DNA of 64,000 nucleotides. It comes from Pseudophaeobacter leonis. GTDB lineage: Bacteria; Pseudomonadota; Alphaproteobacteria; Rhodobacterales; Rhodobacteraceae. Shown here piece after piece: positions 28,489 through 37,502 of this stretch. Numbering within the stretch: position 1 is the stretch's first letter; each line of letters starts with the position of its first letter. The stretch spans positions 86,888-150,887 of the forward strand of contig NZ_MWVJ01000005.1 of assembly GCF_002087335.1 (NCBI RefSeq), in the 5' to 3' direction. The position numbers were made by a program, and so were the translations under genes. The notes under the pieces are model-generated. The model searched no databases. It saw nothing but the letters and a program-made list of their open reading frames with translations, and was not told where the DNA came from.

Positions 28489-28888
28489 TTAAACGGACCT
28501 TCTATACACCCGAGCGCTACTGCTCGGACCATCTGCCTGTGGGCAGGCCCGAGCATGATTGATCCTGCTCTGATGAGGCAAAACGACAGGGTCAGAGTGA
28601 CTTGATTCGGTAAATTTATTTTTAAATTGAAATATCTTCTTTGAGTTCAACCTGGTCTCATGCTGCGATCTGGGGGGTGTGTCGGGGGCGGATAACGCGC
28701 GAAAGGGCAGGTAAAAACGGCAGGCAATGTGGCATAAAAAAAGGGAGCAGACCCAGTGGTCCGCTCCGCTCAATATTATGGCGCACAGGGGGCGGTCATG
28801 AGATTGCTACGCCGCCAGTGGCCATTGGCCTTGTTGTCCGGTTTTCCTGCGATCTGAGAACTGCGTGGCAGGTCTGCGTAGAAGGTCT
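28489..28888. other. Intergenic region between the chemoreceptor start and the rpe 3' end
   Basis: There is no gene in this 400-base gap. On the minus strand it should hold the chemoreceptor promoter. Two small hairpins (CCGAGC/GCTCGG at 28510-28527 and GCCTG/CAGGC at 28535-28548) lie just upstream of that gene. The rpe terminator is listed separately. Confidence 0.5.
28737..28767 (-). terminator. Rho-independent terminator of rpe
   Basis: The 10-bp stem 28744-28753/28758-28767 (one mismatch, loop of four) is followed on the minus strand by six T residues (28742-28737). It lies about 120 bases past the rpe stop. Confidence 0.75.
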
Positions 28889-29579
28889 TTATGCCCAATG
28901 ACCCTGCGCGGCGTCGCGGATTTTGCGCATGTTTTCGCCGTAAACCTCAGGGGTCGACACCGACCCGCCTTTGAACACGGCAGAGCCAGCTACCAACACG
29001 TCAGCGCCGGCCTCAACCACCAGCGGTGCGGTTTTGGGATCAACCCCGCCATCAATCTCAATTATGCACGGGCCGGTCGCCAATCATCTGACGCAGCTGG
29101 CGTACCTTTGCGGTCATATCGATGAACTTTTGGCCGCCAAAACCGGGGTTTACCGTCATCACGCAGACCAGGTCCGTGAGATCCAGAAGATGCGCGACCG
29201 CCTCGGCCGGGGTGCCGGGGTTGAGGGCAACACCCGCCTTCATCCCAGCCGCGCGGATCGCCTGCAGGGTACGGTGAATATGTGGACCAGCCTCGATATG
29301 GGCCGTGAGCACATCGGCGCCAGCATCTGCATAGGCGTCGATATAGGCATCCACCGGAGAGATCATCAGGTGCACATCCATCACGGTTTTGACGTGGGGG
29401 CGAAAGGCTTTGACGGCCTGCGGGCCAAAGGTGAGGTTGGGCACAAAGTGACCATCCATGACATCCACATGCACCCAGTCGGCACCCTGGGCCTCGATGG
29501 CCTGGATTTCCTGGCCAAAGTTGGCGAAATCAGCTGACAGGATGGAGGGGGCGATCTTGATCTTGCGGTCAAAGGACAT
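28889..29579 (-). CDS. rpe: Ribulose-phosphate 3-epimerase, 3' frameshift
   Basis: This enzyme interconverts ribulose 5-phosphate and xylulose 5-phosphate in the pentose phosphate and Calvin pathways. The start [18 protein letters not shown] at 29579 has AGGAAG upstream. Metal-site and catalytic segments are [22 protein letters not shown] and TVNPGFGGQ, with the C-terminal [18 protein letters not shown] and LVAGSAVF phosphate-binding loop. An extra base at 29062-29063 changes GDRPVHIEIDGG to a premature stop; removing it restores a normal length of about 229 residues. It stands alone, divergent from phnC. Confidence 0.9.
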
Positions 29580-29764
29580 AGGGCTGCTTCCTTGTGGAAA
29601 GGCAAAAGAGGGGCGTTCAGCCGCCATATAGCCTCTTGCCGACGATATGCACAGGGGCAGTTTGTGGGCCACAAAGCCGCAGAGCTTTACAAAACCTTCA
29701 TGGCTTCGACACAAATCGTTTGATTGGCCAGCGTAGTCAGTCCCCGAAACGAAGGGGACCGATT

Positions 29765-30577
29765 GTGCTGCGTATCGACAAACTGACCAAACGCTTTGGC
29801 GACAAGATTGCGGTGGATACCGCGACACTGGATATCGACAAGCCCTGCATGATTGGGGTGATTGGACGCTCGGGGGCGGGGAAATCGACCCTGCTGCGGA
29901 TGATCAACCGCCTGTCTGACGCGAGCGAGGGGCGCATCCTGTTTCAGGGGCGCGATATTACCACGCTGAAGGGGCGCGACAAACGGGCCTGGCAGTCGGA
30001 CTGTGCGATGATCTTTCAGCAGTTCAACCTGGTGCCGCGCATGGATGTGGTCTCGAATGTGCTGCATGGCACGCTCAATCGCCGCTCCACCTTTGCCACC
30101 ATGTTCAACCTGTTCCCGATGGAAGACATCCACACCGCCATCGACATTCTTGACCGGCTGGGGATTGCGGAACATGCCGCCAAACGGGCCGAGGCCCTGT
30201 CGGGTGGTCAGCAGCAGCGGGTCGCGATTGCGCGGGCCCTGATGCAGGACCCCAAAATCATTCTGGCGGATGAACCCATTGCCTCGCTTGATCCGATGAA
30301 TGCCCAGACCGTGATGGAGGCGCTGCGCCGCATCCACGAAGAGGACGGCCGCACGGTGATTGCCAACCTGCACACGCTGGACACTGCCCGACGCTACTGC
30401 GACCGGGTCGTGGGCATGCGCGATGGCCGCATCGTCTTTGACGGCTTGCCTGAACAGCTGACCACCGGCGTTGCCCGCGAGATATATGGCGCCGATGCCA
30501 CCTTCTCGGAAGCGGCAACCTCGACCGAGATCGAAACACTGGAACAGACCATTCGTGCCGAGATGGCCGGGGCCTAA
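29765..30577 (+). CDS. phnC: Phosphonate ABC transporter ATP-binding protein
   Basis: This is the ATPase of a phosphonate/phosphite-type importer. Walker A is [18 protein letters not shown], the signature is [17 protein letters not shown], and Walker B is [14 protein letters not shown], with the switch His in [16 protein letters not shown]. The start is GTG 29765 ([11 protein letters not shown]) after AAGGGGACC; a longer upstream frame has no family similarity. The gene is 270 residues and first of phnC-D-E-E. No convincing Pho box is visible upstream, so control by phosphate is not shown by the sequence. Confidence 0.92.
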   Translation: MLRIDKLTKRFGDKIAVDTATLDIDKPCMIGVIGRSGAGKSTLLRMINRLSDASEGRILFQGRDITTLKGRDKRAWQSDCAMIFQQFNLVPRMDVVSNVLHGTLNRRSTFATMFNLFPMEDIHTAIDILDRLGIAEHAAKRAEALSGGQQQRVAIARALMQDPKIILADEPIASLDPMNAQTVMEALRRIHEEDGRTVIANLHTLDTARRYCDRVVGMRDGRIVFDGLPEQLTTGVAREIYGADATFSEAATSTEIETLEQTIRAEMAGA

Positions 30578-30648
30578 CACCCACTCAAACACCCACTTTC
30601 ATCACCCGCACCCGATGGGGGGACGGGAAACTTAACCGGAGAAATACG

Positions 30649-31551
30649 ATGAAAAAACTGCTGCTGGCCGCGCTGGCCTCTACTGCTCTCACTACGCCTG
30701 TCATGGCTGAAGAAATCACCCAGTTCCGCATTGGCCTGTTGGGTGGCGAGAACGCTCAGGACCGTTTGAACAACAACGAGTGCCTGCGCGAAAAGACCGA
30801 AGAACTGCTCGGTGTTGAAACCAAACTGTTTGCCCCTGCCGACTATAACGGCGTGATCCAGGGCCTGCTGGGCGGTACGCTCGACATGGCCTGGCTTGGC
30901 GCATCTGGCTATGCCAAGACCTATCTTTCGGACCCCGAAGCGGTTGAGCCGATCCTGGTTAAAGTCAACAGCGATGGCGGCTACGGCTACTACTCTGTTG
31001 GGTTTGCCCGCAAGGACAGCGGCATTACCTCGCTTAAAGACATGCAGGGCAAGACCTTTGGCTTTGGCGATCCCAACTCCACCTCCGGCTTCCTGATCCC
31101 CTCGATCGAGATCCCCGAAGTGACCGGCGCCACCATGACCTCGGGTGACTATTTTGGCGAAGTCAAATTCTCCGGTGGTCACGAGCAGACCATCGTTGGC
31201 GTCAACAATGGCGACTTTGACGCAGGCGTGTCCTGGGCCGATGGTCTGGTCAACTGGGAAGACGGCTACAACTCGGGCGCCCTGCGTCGCGCTGTGGATG
31301 CCGGCCTTGTCGACATGAACGACCTGGTAAAGATCTGGCAGTCCAAGCCGATCCCCGAAGGCCCCATCGTTCTGCGCAAAAGCCTGCCTGAGGACGTAAA
31401 GGTGAAATTCACCGCCCTGATGGCCTCGCTGCCCTCGATGGATCCAGAATGCGCATACGGTGTGCTCTCGGGTGAGGCCACTGGCGTGATGCCAATCGGC
31501 CATGACGCCTATCAGGTGATCATCGAAGCCCGCCAGCTGAAGTCCAACTAA
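30649..31551 (+). CDS. phnD: Phosphonate ABC transporter substrate-binding protein
   Basis: This 300-residue periplasmic protein has a Sec signal peptide (MKKLLLAALASTALTTPVMA, cleaved before EEITQFRIG). PhnD family hallmarks are LAPADYNGVIQGLL-like FAPADYNGVIQGLLGG, KTFGFGDPNSTSGFLIPS (phosphonate-binding Ser/Thr cluster) and GGHEQTIVGVNNGDFDAGVSW. The last block closely follows the family pattern, where the acidic residue contacts the amine of aminoalkylphosphonates. It is followed by a strong stem-loop and then the permeases. Confidence 0.92.
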   Translation: MKKLLLAALASTALTTPVMAEEITQFRIGLLGGENAQDRLNNNECLREKTEELLGVETKLFAPADYNGVIQGLLGGTLDMAWLGASGYAKTYLSDPEAVEPILVKVNSDGGYGYYSVGFARKDSGITSLKDMQGKTFGFGDPNSTSGFLIPSIEIPEVTGATMTSGDYFGEVKFSGGHEQTIVGVNNGDFDAGVSWADGLVNWEDGYNSGALRRAVDAGLVDMNDLVKIWQSKPIPEGPIVLRKSLPEDVKVKFTALMASLPSMDPECAYGVLSGEATGVMPIGHDAYQVIIEARQLKSN

Positions 31552-31570
31552 GGCCTTAGCGATACATTTG

Positions 31571-31600
31571 CGGGGTTCGGGTGTCACACCCCGGACCCCG
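31571..31600 (+). other. Stem-loop between phnD and phnE
   Basis: CGGGGT pairs with ACCCCG (31571-31576/31595-31600), and inside it GGGTG pairs with CACCC (31579-31583/31587-31591, loop TCA, one bulged C). There is no long T-run. It likely stabilises the phnD message or lets only part of the transcripts continue. Confidence 0.6.
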
Positions 31601-31662
31601 TTTCTTGAAGCAACTCTGGCTGTGCGCCCGTGTTGCGCATTTTAAAATTCAGGACGGCAATG

Positions 31663-32532
31663 ATGGCAGATCTGACCGCAGCGCCTCTCACGACCGCGGA
31701 TATTCACGCGCAATACGGCGAGATGACCCGGCGCAAGCGCCTCTATGGGGGCATTCTACTGATTCTGTTTGTCGCGCTTATGGCTGCTGGCTTTCGCACC
31801 GCTGACAATCGCAGCGCGGGCTCCTTTCGCGATGGCATCACCCATGTTTTTGACTATCCGGCAGAAGTTCTGAAAGAGGCGGGTGAGAAGCTGGCCCTGT
31901 TGCCCGGACATCTGGTTGATTTCTTCCCGGCTCTGATTGAAACTCTGAACATTGCCGCCGCCTCGACCCTGGTGGGGCTGGTCTTTGGCACCCTGCTGTC
32001 GCTGCTGTCGACGCGGGGCATGGCACCCTGGCCGCGGCTCATTCCGCTGTTTCGCCGTATCATGGACATCTGCCGCGCCATTCCCGAGATCGTCATCGCA
32101 CTTGTGCTGATCTTCCTGCTTGGCGGCGGGCCAGTGCCGGCGATGATTGCCATTGCCATTCACACGGCAGGCGCGCTGGGCAAGCTGTTTTCCGAGGTGA
32201 ACGAGAACGCCTCGCTGAAACCCGTCGAGGGCTTGGAATCTGCCGGAGCCAGCTGGGGGCAGCGCATGTGGCTGGGGGTGATCCCGCAGGTGGGGCCGAA
32301 CTATGTGAGCTACGCATTGCTGCGCTTTGAGATCAACATTCGTGCCTCGGCGATCCTTGGTTTTGTGGGGGCTGGCGGCATTGGCTACGAGCTGAAGAAC
32401 GCCATGTCCTGGGGGCAGGGCCGCTACGACGAGGCCGCTGCCATCTTCCTTTTGTTGTTTATCACCATCACCCTGGTCGATCAGATCTCGGGGCTGTTGC
32501 GTGACCGCCTGATCCATGGAGCCAAGGCATGA
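31663..32532 (+). CDS. phnE: Phosphonate ABC transporter permease, first subunit
   Basis: This membrane permease of the binding-protein-dependent transport family has a first helix at YGGILLILFVALMAAGF and several further segments (LIETLNIAAASTLVGLVFGTLLSLL, IPEIVIALVLIFLL). It carries the cytoplasmic EAA-type loop EGLESAGASWGQRMWLGVIP, which docks PhnC. Two adjacent ATGs (31660, 31663) are possible; 31663 is better spaced from AGGACGG. Its stop overlaps the second permease start. Confidence 0.9.
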   Translation: MADLTAAPLTTADIHAQYGEMTRRKRLYGGILLILFVALMAAGFRTADNRSAGSFRDGITHVFDYPAEVLKEAGEKLALLPGHLVDFFPALIETLNIAAASTLVGLVFGTLLSLLSTRGMAPWPRLIPLFRRIMDICRAIPEIVIALVLIFLLGGGPVPAMIAIAIHTAGALGKLFSEVNENASLKPVEGLESAGASWGQRMWLGVIPQVGPNYVSYALLRFEINIRASAILGFVGAGGIGYELKNAMSWGQGRYDEAAAIFLLLFITITLVDQISGLLRDRLIHGAKA

Positions 32533-33896
32533 CTATTATTGAGGCCACTGTGTCGCCCGTTCTGCTGAAGCAGGATATGGATCACCTGTTTCTGAAAAAG
32601 AAGCTGTTCAATTTTGCCCTGCCAGCGCTGCTGCTGGTCTATCTGGCCTATGTCTTTGTTGCCTTTGATATGGCCGGGCTGTGGCAGCGGGTCAGCTGGC
32701 AGAACGCCCAAACGCTGGTCAGCGACAGCTACAGCTACAAGACCCATGTGACGCGAAACAACCGCGACGCCTCGGTCTCGGTGGCGATTGAGGGCGAGCG
32801 CAAGGGGCGCTATCCGACAGGGCAAAGCCCGGAATGGGTAATGCTGGGGGAAACCACAGTGATTGATCTGGAGGGCGGCCATCTGGTGCGCTTTGGGCCC
32901 GATGACATTGAATATGACATTCCCGGCTATGGTCTGGTGCGCGCCACGCCCCAGGGCAGCAAGGGCGTGCAGGTTACGCTTCCAGCGGGCGAGGTGCCGG
33001 ACTGGATCAGCGTTTCCAAGAACCGGTTGGCAATCAAGACCGAGGCCGGGCGCCTGACTGTAACCCGCAACCGCTCTGAGGTGTTTCGCTACTTTGTCGG
33101 CTGGGAGCTGTTTTTTTTCACCCTCGACAGCCCCTATCACGGGCTGGGCCTGGGAGAGCTGCTGGGCCGTGCCGCCACTGGCGAGGCCGGGGCGATCCTG
33201 CATGACTTCTGGACCAACAAGATGTGGCGGCATCAGGACGTGGCCTGGGCCATTGCCGAGACCCTGCTGATGGCCTTTCTCGGCACCATTGGCGCGGGCA
33301 TTGTGGCGCTGCCCCTGGCCTTTCTGGCGGCGCGCAACTTTAACCCGCTGGGACCTGCGCGCTTTGTCATGCGCCGGATCTTTGATTTTGTGCGCGGCGT
33401 AGACTCGCTGATCTGGACGGTGGTGTTGGCGCGGGCCTTTGGGCCGGGTCCTCTGACCGGGGCACTGGCGATTTTGGTCACAGACACGGGCACCTTTGGC
33501 AAGATCTTTTCTGAGGCGCTGGAGAATGTCGATGAAAAGCAGATCGAAGGGGTCGCCTCGACCGGGGCCAAACCGGCACAGCGCTATCGCTTTGGGGTGA
33601 TCCCGCAGATCACGCCGGTGCTGCTGAGCCAGCTGTTGTATTTCCTCGAATCCAACACGCGGTCGGCCACGATTATTGGCGCCATCACTGGCGGCGGTAT
33701 TGGCCTGCTGCTGACGCAGGCGATCATCACGCAGAAGGACTGGGAAGAAGTGGCCTATTACATCGTGCTGATCATCCTGATGGTGATGCTGATGGATTGG
33801 CTGTCTGGCTGGCTGCGGCGACGTCTGATCAAGGGCGAGGGCGGCAGGGCAAAGCGCAAAAGTCGCGCGGCGGGCAAGGCCTTTTTGTTGCCCTGA
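32529..33896 (+). CDS. phnE: Phosphonate ABC transporter permease, second subunit with periplasmic insert
   Basis: This 455-residue permease is much longer than PhnE1. After one helix (FNFALPALLLVYLAYVFVAF, about residues 27-46) comes a hydrophilic stretch of about 150 residues before the permease core (AETLLMAFLGTIGAGIVALPLAFLAA). The core has the EAA-type loop EGVASTGAKPAQRYRFGVIP. The insert is rich in beta-prone segments and lies outside the usual transport domain. The start overlaps the first permease by four bases, so the two form a heterodimer. Confidence 0.9.
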   Translation: MTIIEATVSPVLLKQDMDHLFLKKKLFNFALPALLLVYLAYVFVAFDMAGLWQRVSWQNAQTLVSDSYSYKTHVTRNNRDASVSVAIEGERKGRYPTGQSPEWVMLGETTVIDLEGGHLVRFGPDDIEYDIPGYGLVRATPQGSKGVQVTLPAGEVPDWISVSKNRLAIKTEAGRLTVTRNRSEVFRYFVGWELFFFTLDSPYHGLGLGELLGRAATGEAGAILHDFWTNKMWRHQDVAWAIAETLLMAFLGTIGAGIVALPLAFLAARNFNPLGPARFVMRRIFDFVRGVDSLIWTVVLARAFGPGPLTGALAILVTDTGTFGKIFSEALENVDEKQIEGVASTGAKPAQRYRFGVIPQITPVLLSQLLYFLESNTRSATIIGAITGGGIGLLLTQAIITQKDWEEVAYYIVLIILMVMLMDWLSGWLRRRLIKGEGGRAKRKSRAAGKAFLLP

Positions 33897-33943
33897 TACC
33901 AGTGCCTGAATGATCATCTATATTTTCAATCCGCGGCTGTTCC

Positions 33944-34594
33944 ATGAGCACGGCTGCGGCATCTACCGGAGACTGCGTTGTGGCACGATTGTCAGCCGAC
34001 ACCCCGTTCTTTCATCCTGACTGCCAGATCAGCGCCAGCAGTTTTGGCGCCTATGTCGAAATTGGCGCGGGCAGCCGCGTCGCCAACAGTGCGTTTGGCG
34101 ACTATTCCTACTGCGACCGAGGCTGTGACATCGCCAATGCGGAGGTGGGAAAGTTCTCTAACATCGCCAGTGCAACGCGCATTGGAGCCACGGACCATCC
34201 TATGGAAAAGGCCTCGCTGCACCATTTTCACTACCGCTCGGCCCTTTACTGGGATGATGTGGAGGATGACGCAGACTGGTTTGCCCTGCGTGCCGGGCGC
34301 AAAGCGCATATCGGACATGACACCTGGATTGGGCATGGGGCTTTGATCAAACCAGAAGTGAGTATTGGCCACGGCGCAGTGGTTGCATCGGGAACGGTGG
34401 TGACCAAGGACGTCGCACCCTATACGATTGTAGGCGGCAACACGGCGCGACTGATCCGTCGCCGCTATAGCGAAACGGTGGCCGAGCGCATGATGGCGCT
34501 CGCCTGGTGGGACTGGGACCACGAGCGCCTGCGGGATGCTCTTCCCGATTTTCGCAGCCTGAGCGCCGAGGCGTTTTTGGAAAAATATTCCTGA
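33944..34594 (+). CDS. Phosphonate-metabolism hexapeptide-repeat acetyltransferase-like protein
   Basis: This 216-residue left-handed beta-helix protein matches the phosphonate-associated transferase group (TIGR03308 type). The pattern ends in WWDWDHERLRDALPDFR...EAFLEKYS. Hexapeptide repeats run from FGAYVEIGAGSRVANSAFGD to IGHDTWIGHGALIKPEVSIGHGAVVASG, and the CoA-site His is in IGHDTWIGHG. The ATG at 33944 is 47 bases past phnE2. The start is not certain: a GTG near 33979 also precedes the conserved part. Such genes accompany C-P lyase or phosphonate transport loci; the acceptor is not established. No C-P lyase gene is in this window. Confidence 0.85.
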   Translation: MSTAAASTGDCVVARLSADTPFFHPDCQISASSFGAYVEIGAGSRVANSAFGDYSYCDRGCDIANAEVGKFSNIASATRIGATDHPMEKASLHHFHYRSALYWDDVEDDADWFALRAGRKAHIGHDTWIGHGALIKPEVSIGHGAVVASGTVVTKDVAPYTIVGGNTARLIRRRYSETVAERMMALAWWDWDHERLRDALPDFRSLSAEAFLEKYS

Positions 34595-35008
34595 AAATGG
34601 GTCTGTACCTTCTGCATGCCTCTGTGTCGTAAACAAGGGCAAGGGGTGGGGCTCCCGCGCCTGAAGGGTGAACTGGCTTTGCCAGTGTCCCCCTGTCAGC
34701 CTTGGGCCCGGCGCCGCTTACGCGGCGCAAAAGTGACCTGCTGAGACGCTTCTGAAGGGCAGGTATGCCCCACAGAAGCCTTTTTGAGTATACTCTGGCG
34801 GAGACACCTCAAGGGTAAACCCTGCCTGCGGCGGGGCCGCTGGGGCGGCCCTTGCCCTGTCCCCGCCGAAAAGGGAAGGGCGCCGCGAAAGCGGCGCTGG
34901 GCCCAACGGGAGGAGAGCCCGCAGGGCGCGACCGACGGGCGGGAGCCCCCCGTTTCAGTTTCTCCGCCCCAGCTTCTCGGCCCCAGTCCCTCTTTCTCAG
35001 CCTTAGCC
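34595..35008. repeat. Intergenic repeat-rich region with inverted copies of the GGGCCC/GCGCCGC palindrome
   Basis: No gene is supported between the convergent ends. TTGGGCCC followed by GCGCCGC-TTAC-GCGGCGC (34701-34727) faces an inverted partner GCGCCGC-GAAA-GCGGCGC followed by TGGGCCCAA (34880-34906). Both are flanked by GGGGCTCCCGC-type tracts (34654-34664 and 34936-34947). It looks like a repeat cassette with repeat ends facing each other across about 150 bases. Confidence 0.6.
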
Positions 35009-35488
35009 TCAGTCTTCGGGCGTCACGTGTAGGGCAAATTGCTCCAACCCTGCGGATTGGGCCTCAATGCTGCGATAGCTTTCACGCACACCGGCGTCGC
35101 TCAGATCGCGGGCAACAGTCAGCAGGGTGTTGGCGGTATGTTCGGCGCAAATCTCCTGCATCTGCCGCAGCTCTTCACGGGCTACAGGGCGCGCGGCATC
35201 AAGGTCCGGGGCGCCGTAGACGGAGACAAAATGTTGCGCCAGAAGATCCGTGAGCTGGCTCAGTTCGGTCTCTTCAATTTTGGTCACGGCAACAAAGGTC
35301 ACCCGCCCTGAGGTCTCCAGCCCCAACCAGCCATTGGCAAAAGCCTGGCGTTGCTTGCCTGTCAGGTCTGCCTCGCACCAGTTGGAAAATTCAAACCCGC
35401 CTGAAATGCACCACTCCCCGGTGCGCGCCGGGTTGGCAAAGACGTTCTGATCGCTCTCGTCGAAATGGATGGCGCGGGCCAGCTGCAT
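35009..35488 (-). CDS. DUF6505-family protein
   Basis: This small protein of 159 residues starts MQLARAIHFDESDQNVF at 35488, overlapping the ligase stop by one base. It has no signal peptide or membrane segment. Visible features are a conserved GEWCISGGFEFSNW block and a helical C-terminal half (REELRQMQEICAEHTANTLL). I recognise it as the uncharacterised family found beside formate dehydrogenase loci in this bacterial group. A role in cofactor assembly or formate dehydrogenase maturation is suggested only by position. Confidence 0.75.
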   Translation of the reverse strand: MQLARAIHFDESDQNVFANPARTGEWCISGGFEFSNWCEADLTGKQRQAFANGWLGLETSGRVTFVAVTKIEETELSQLTDLLAQHFVSVYGAPDLDAARPVAREELRQMQEICAEHTANTLLTVARDLSDAGVRESYRSIEAQSAGLEQFALHVTPED

Positions 35489-36192
35489 CAAAGGGTCTCC
35501 AATCGTGTGGTCAGGGGAATGAGGTGGGTGGTGTCCTGGTCGCGTAGCAGCATGCCAAAGTCCTCGTCGACCCCGAGGAAGGTTCCTGTGGCCCCATACC
35601 ATGTGCCGTCTTCGCCAAGGCCGTGGGCCAGGCCGCGCCATTCAGCGTGCAGGGGTTCCAGGCCATCTTCTTCCCAGCGGGATATCCAGTGCAGCGTGTG
35701 GCGCGCCCAGCTCTCCAGGAGTGCCGGGGCCTTCACATCGGCGCAGCCTTCGGCATAAAGCGCGGTCTCATCAGGGGTCTCGCCGCCATCTTCGCTAGCG
35801 GGCCAGAGCGGCAATTGCAGCCCCACCACCAGCCAGTCGGGCACCTCATTGGGGTCGGTGGTGCTGGCTGCAACCCGCAGGGTGCCGCAGCGCGCGCCAT
35901 TGATGCGCAGCCCGCCGCCCCATTCCAGATGCACCGCGACCTCGGGCGGGGCCAGCGCACCCAGGGCATTTTGCAACCCGATGCCACAGGTGGGCAGCAT
36001 GGCCATTGCCTTGCTTAGGGGCACTTCGGGTGCAAAAACCAGTGCCGCTCGCAGGCAATCGGGGGCCAGGTTGTGGACAACCAAACCCGCATCACAGCCC
36101 AGCACGGCCCGCTGGCAGGCGGTCTCAAAAGGATCCTCCTGCCCGGTCACCGCAAGGCCGGACATCAATGGGGGAAAGGCTGGATCGCTCAT
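35488..36192 (-). CDS. Biotin/lipoate A/B protein ligase-like protein (DUF4444)
   Basis: This 234-residue protein related to the biotin/lipoate ligase fold starts MSDPAFPPLMSGLAV at 36192, overlapping the mrp stop (ATGA). A ligase core (VHLEWGGGLRINGARCGTLRV, VPDWLVVGLQLPL) precedes a C-terminal SH3-like part with GTFLGVDEDFGMLLR. The usual catalytic Lys of active ligases (GRKL-type motif) is hard to see, so an attachment reaction is not proved. It is operonic with mrp and the DUF6505 gene. Confidence 0.75.
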   Translation of the reverse strand: MSDPAFPPLMSGLAVTGQEDPFETACQRAVLGCDAGLVVHNLAPDCLRAALVFAPEVPLSKAMAMLPTCGIGLQNALGALAPPEVAVHLEWGGGLRINGARCGTLRVAASTTDPNEVPDWLVVGLQLPLWPASEDGGETPDETALYAEGCADVKAPALLESWARHTLHWISRWEEDGLEPLHAEWRGLAHGLGEDGTWYGATGTFLGVDEDFGMLLRDQDTTHLIPLTTRLETL

Positions 36193-37256
36193 GCAGCGCC
36201 CCGCTCTACCAGGGCTTTTGCCACGTCCAAAAAGGCCTTGGCCTGGGCGCTGTCTGGTTTGGCCGCAACAATCGGCACGCCGCTGTCCGCCGCCAGACGC
36301 ACATCCAGATGCAGCGGAATTTCCGCCAGCAAGGGCACGTTGAGCTTTTTGGCCTCTTCGGCCACACCACCATGACCAAACACATGTTCCTCGTGACCGC
36401 AGTTCGAGCAAATATGGGTGGACATGTTTTCAATCATGCCAAGGATCGGCACGTTGAGCTTGTTGAACATGTCGATGCCTTTGCGCGCATCAATCAAAGC
36501 CACATCCTGCGGCGTTGAGACGATCACTGCGCCATCCACATGGGTCTTTTGCGCCAGGGTCATCTGCACGTCACCTGTGCCGGGCGGCAGATCAACGATC
36601 AGGACGTCCAGAGCGCCCCATTGCACCTGCATCAGCATCTGCTGCAAGGCACCCATCAGCATGGGGCCACGCCAGACCACGGCCTGATCGTCATTGGTCA
36701 TCAAGCCAATCGACATCATGGTGACACCGTGATTGCGCAGCGGCAGGATGGTCTTGCCATCCGGGCTGGCGGGGCGGCCTGAAACGCCCAGCCTGGGCGG
36801 CTGCGAGGGGCCGTAGACGTCAGCATCCAAAAGCCCAACGCGGCGTCCCTGAGCGGCCAGCGCACAGGCCAGATTGGCGGAAACGGTCGATTTCCCCACG
36901 CCGCCCCTGCCAGAGGCAACCGCCAGAATGCGATCCACGCCCGGGATCTTTTGCGGGCCCTGAGCGGCCGCGGGTTTGTTGGGCTTCAAATCCGGTGGCG
37001 GGGCCTTGGCGGAATGCCCGGTCAGCATGGCCGAGACCTTGTCGACACCTTCCAGCCCTGTGACCACAGCCTCAGCCTGATCGCGGATTGGCGCATAGAT
37101 ATCTGATTTGGCAGGATCGATCTCGAGCACAAACAGCACGGATCCCCCTTCAATATTCAAGCCACGCACGATGCCTGCGGCAACGATGTCCTGACCGCTG
37201 ACGGGGTCAGAAATGTTCTTAAGGGCCGCGAGGACGGTTTCTCGGGTGATTGACAC
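36189..37256 (-). CDS. mrp: Mrp/NBP35-type iron-sulfur cluster carrier ATPase
   Basis: This 355-residue P-loop protein binds and delivers 4Fe-4S clusters. An N-terminal MIP18-like domain (residues 1-90) precedes the deviant Walker A SGRGGVGKST (about 116-125). LLDADVYGPSQP and VDLPPGTGDVQMT are the switch regions, and ICSNCGHEEHVFGHGG supplies the CxxC cluster ligands. It leads a three-gene minus-strand operon. Its place beside an Fe-S-rich formate dehydrogenase locus fits a maturation role. Confidence 0.93.
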   Translation of the reverse strand: MSITRETVLAALKNISDPVSGQDIVAAGIVRGLNIEGGSVLFVLEIDPAKSDIYAPIRDQAEAVVTGLEGVDKVSAMLTGHSAKAPPPDLKPNKPAAAQGPQKIPGVDRILAVASGRGGVGKSTVSANLACALAAQGRRVGLLDADVYGPSQPPRLGVSGRPASPDGKTILPLRNHGVTMMSIGLMTNDDQAVVWRGPMLMGALQQMLMQVQWGALDVLIVDLPPGTGDVQMTLAQKTHVDGAVIVSTPQDVALIDARKGIDMFNKLNVPILGMIENMSTHICSNCGHEEHVFGHGGVAEEAKKLNVPLLAEIPLHLDVRLAADSGVPIVAAKPDSAQAKAFLDVAKALVERGAA

Positions 37257-37502
37257 GCGGGTCTTGCTCCTTTGTTGGGGGCCCGTCTAGGCGGGCTCTT
37301 GTCGGGCTCTGGGCGGGGAGAGCAGCGGCCTTGCGAGCTGCAGTCTTTCCCGTTTGGTTTTTATCTATCTGATCTGTCGCTTTGGTGCATCTGCCAACTG
37401 CTCTGACACGGGAAATCACAGGGGGAATCATATGGCGCCTTTGGACAGGCCCCGGCGACACAGGCGCAGGCAGAGGCAGTGGCCGCCAGTCCCATGCTGG
37501 CT

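Noticed and set aside
37257..37502. Short Cys-containing minus-strand frame (about 41 codons) between the ferredoxin gene and mrp
   Set aside because: No ribosome site, no recognisable family, and composition like surrounding noncoding DNA.
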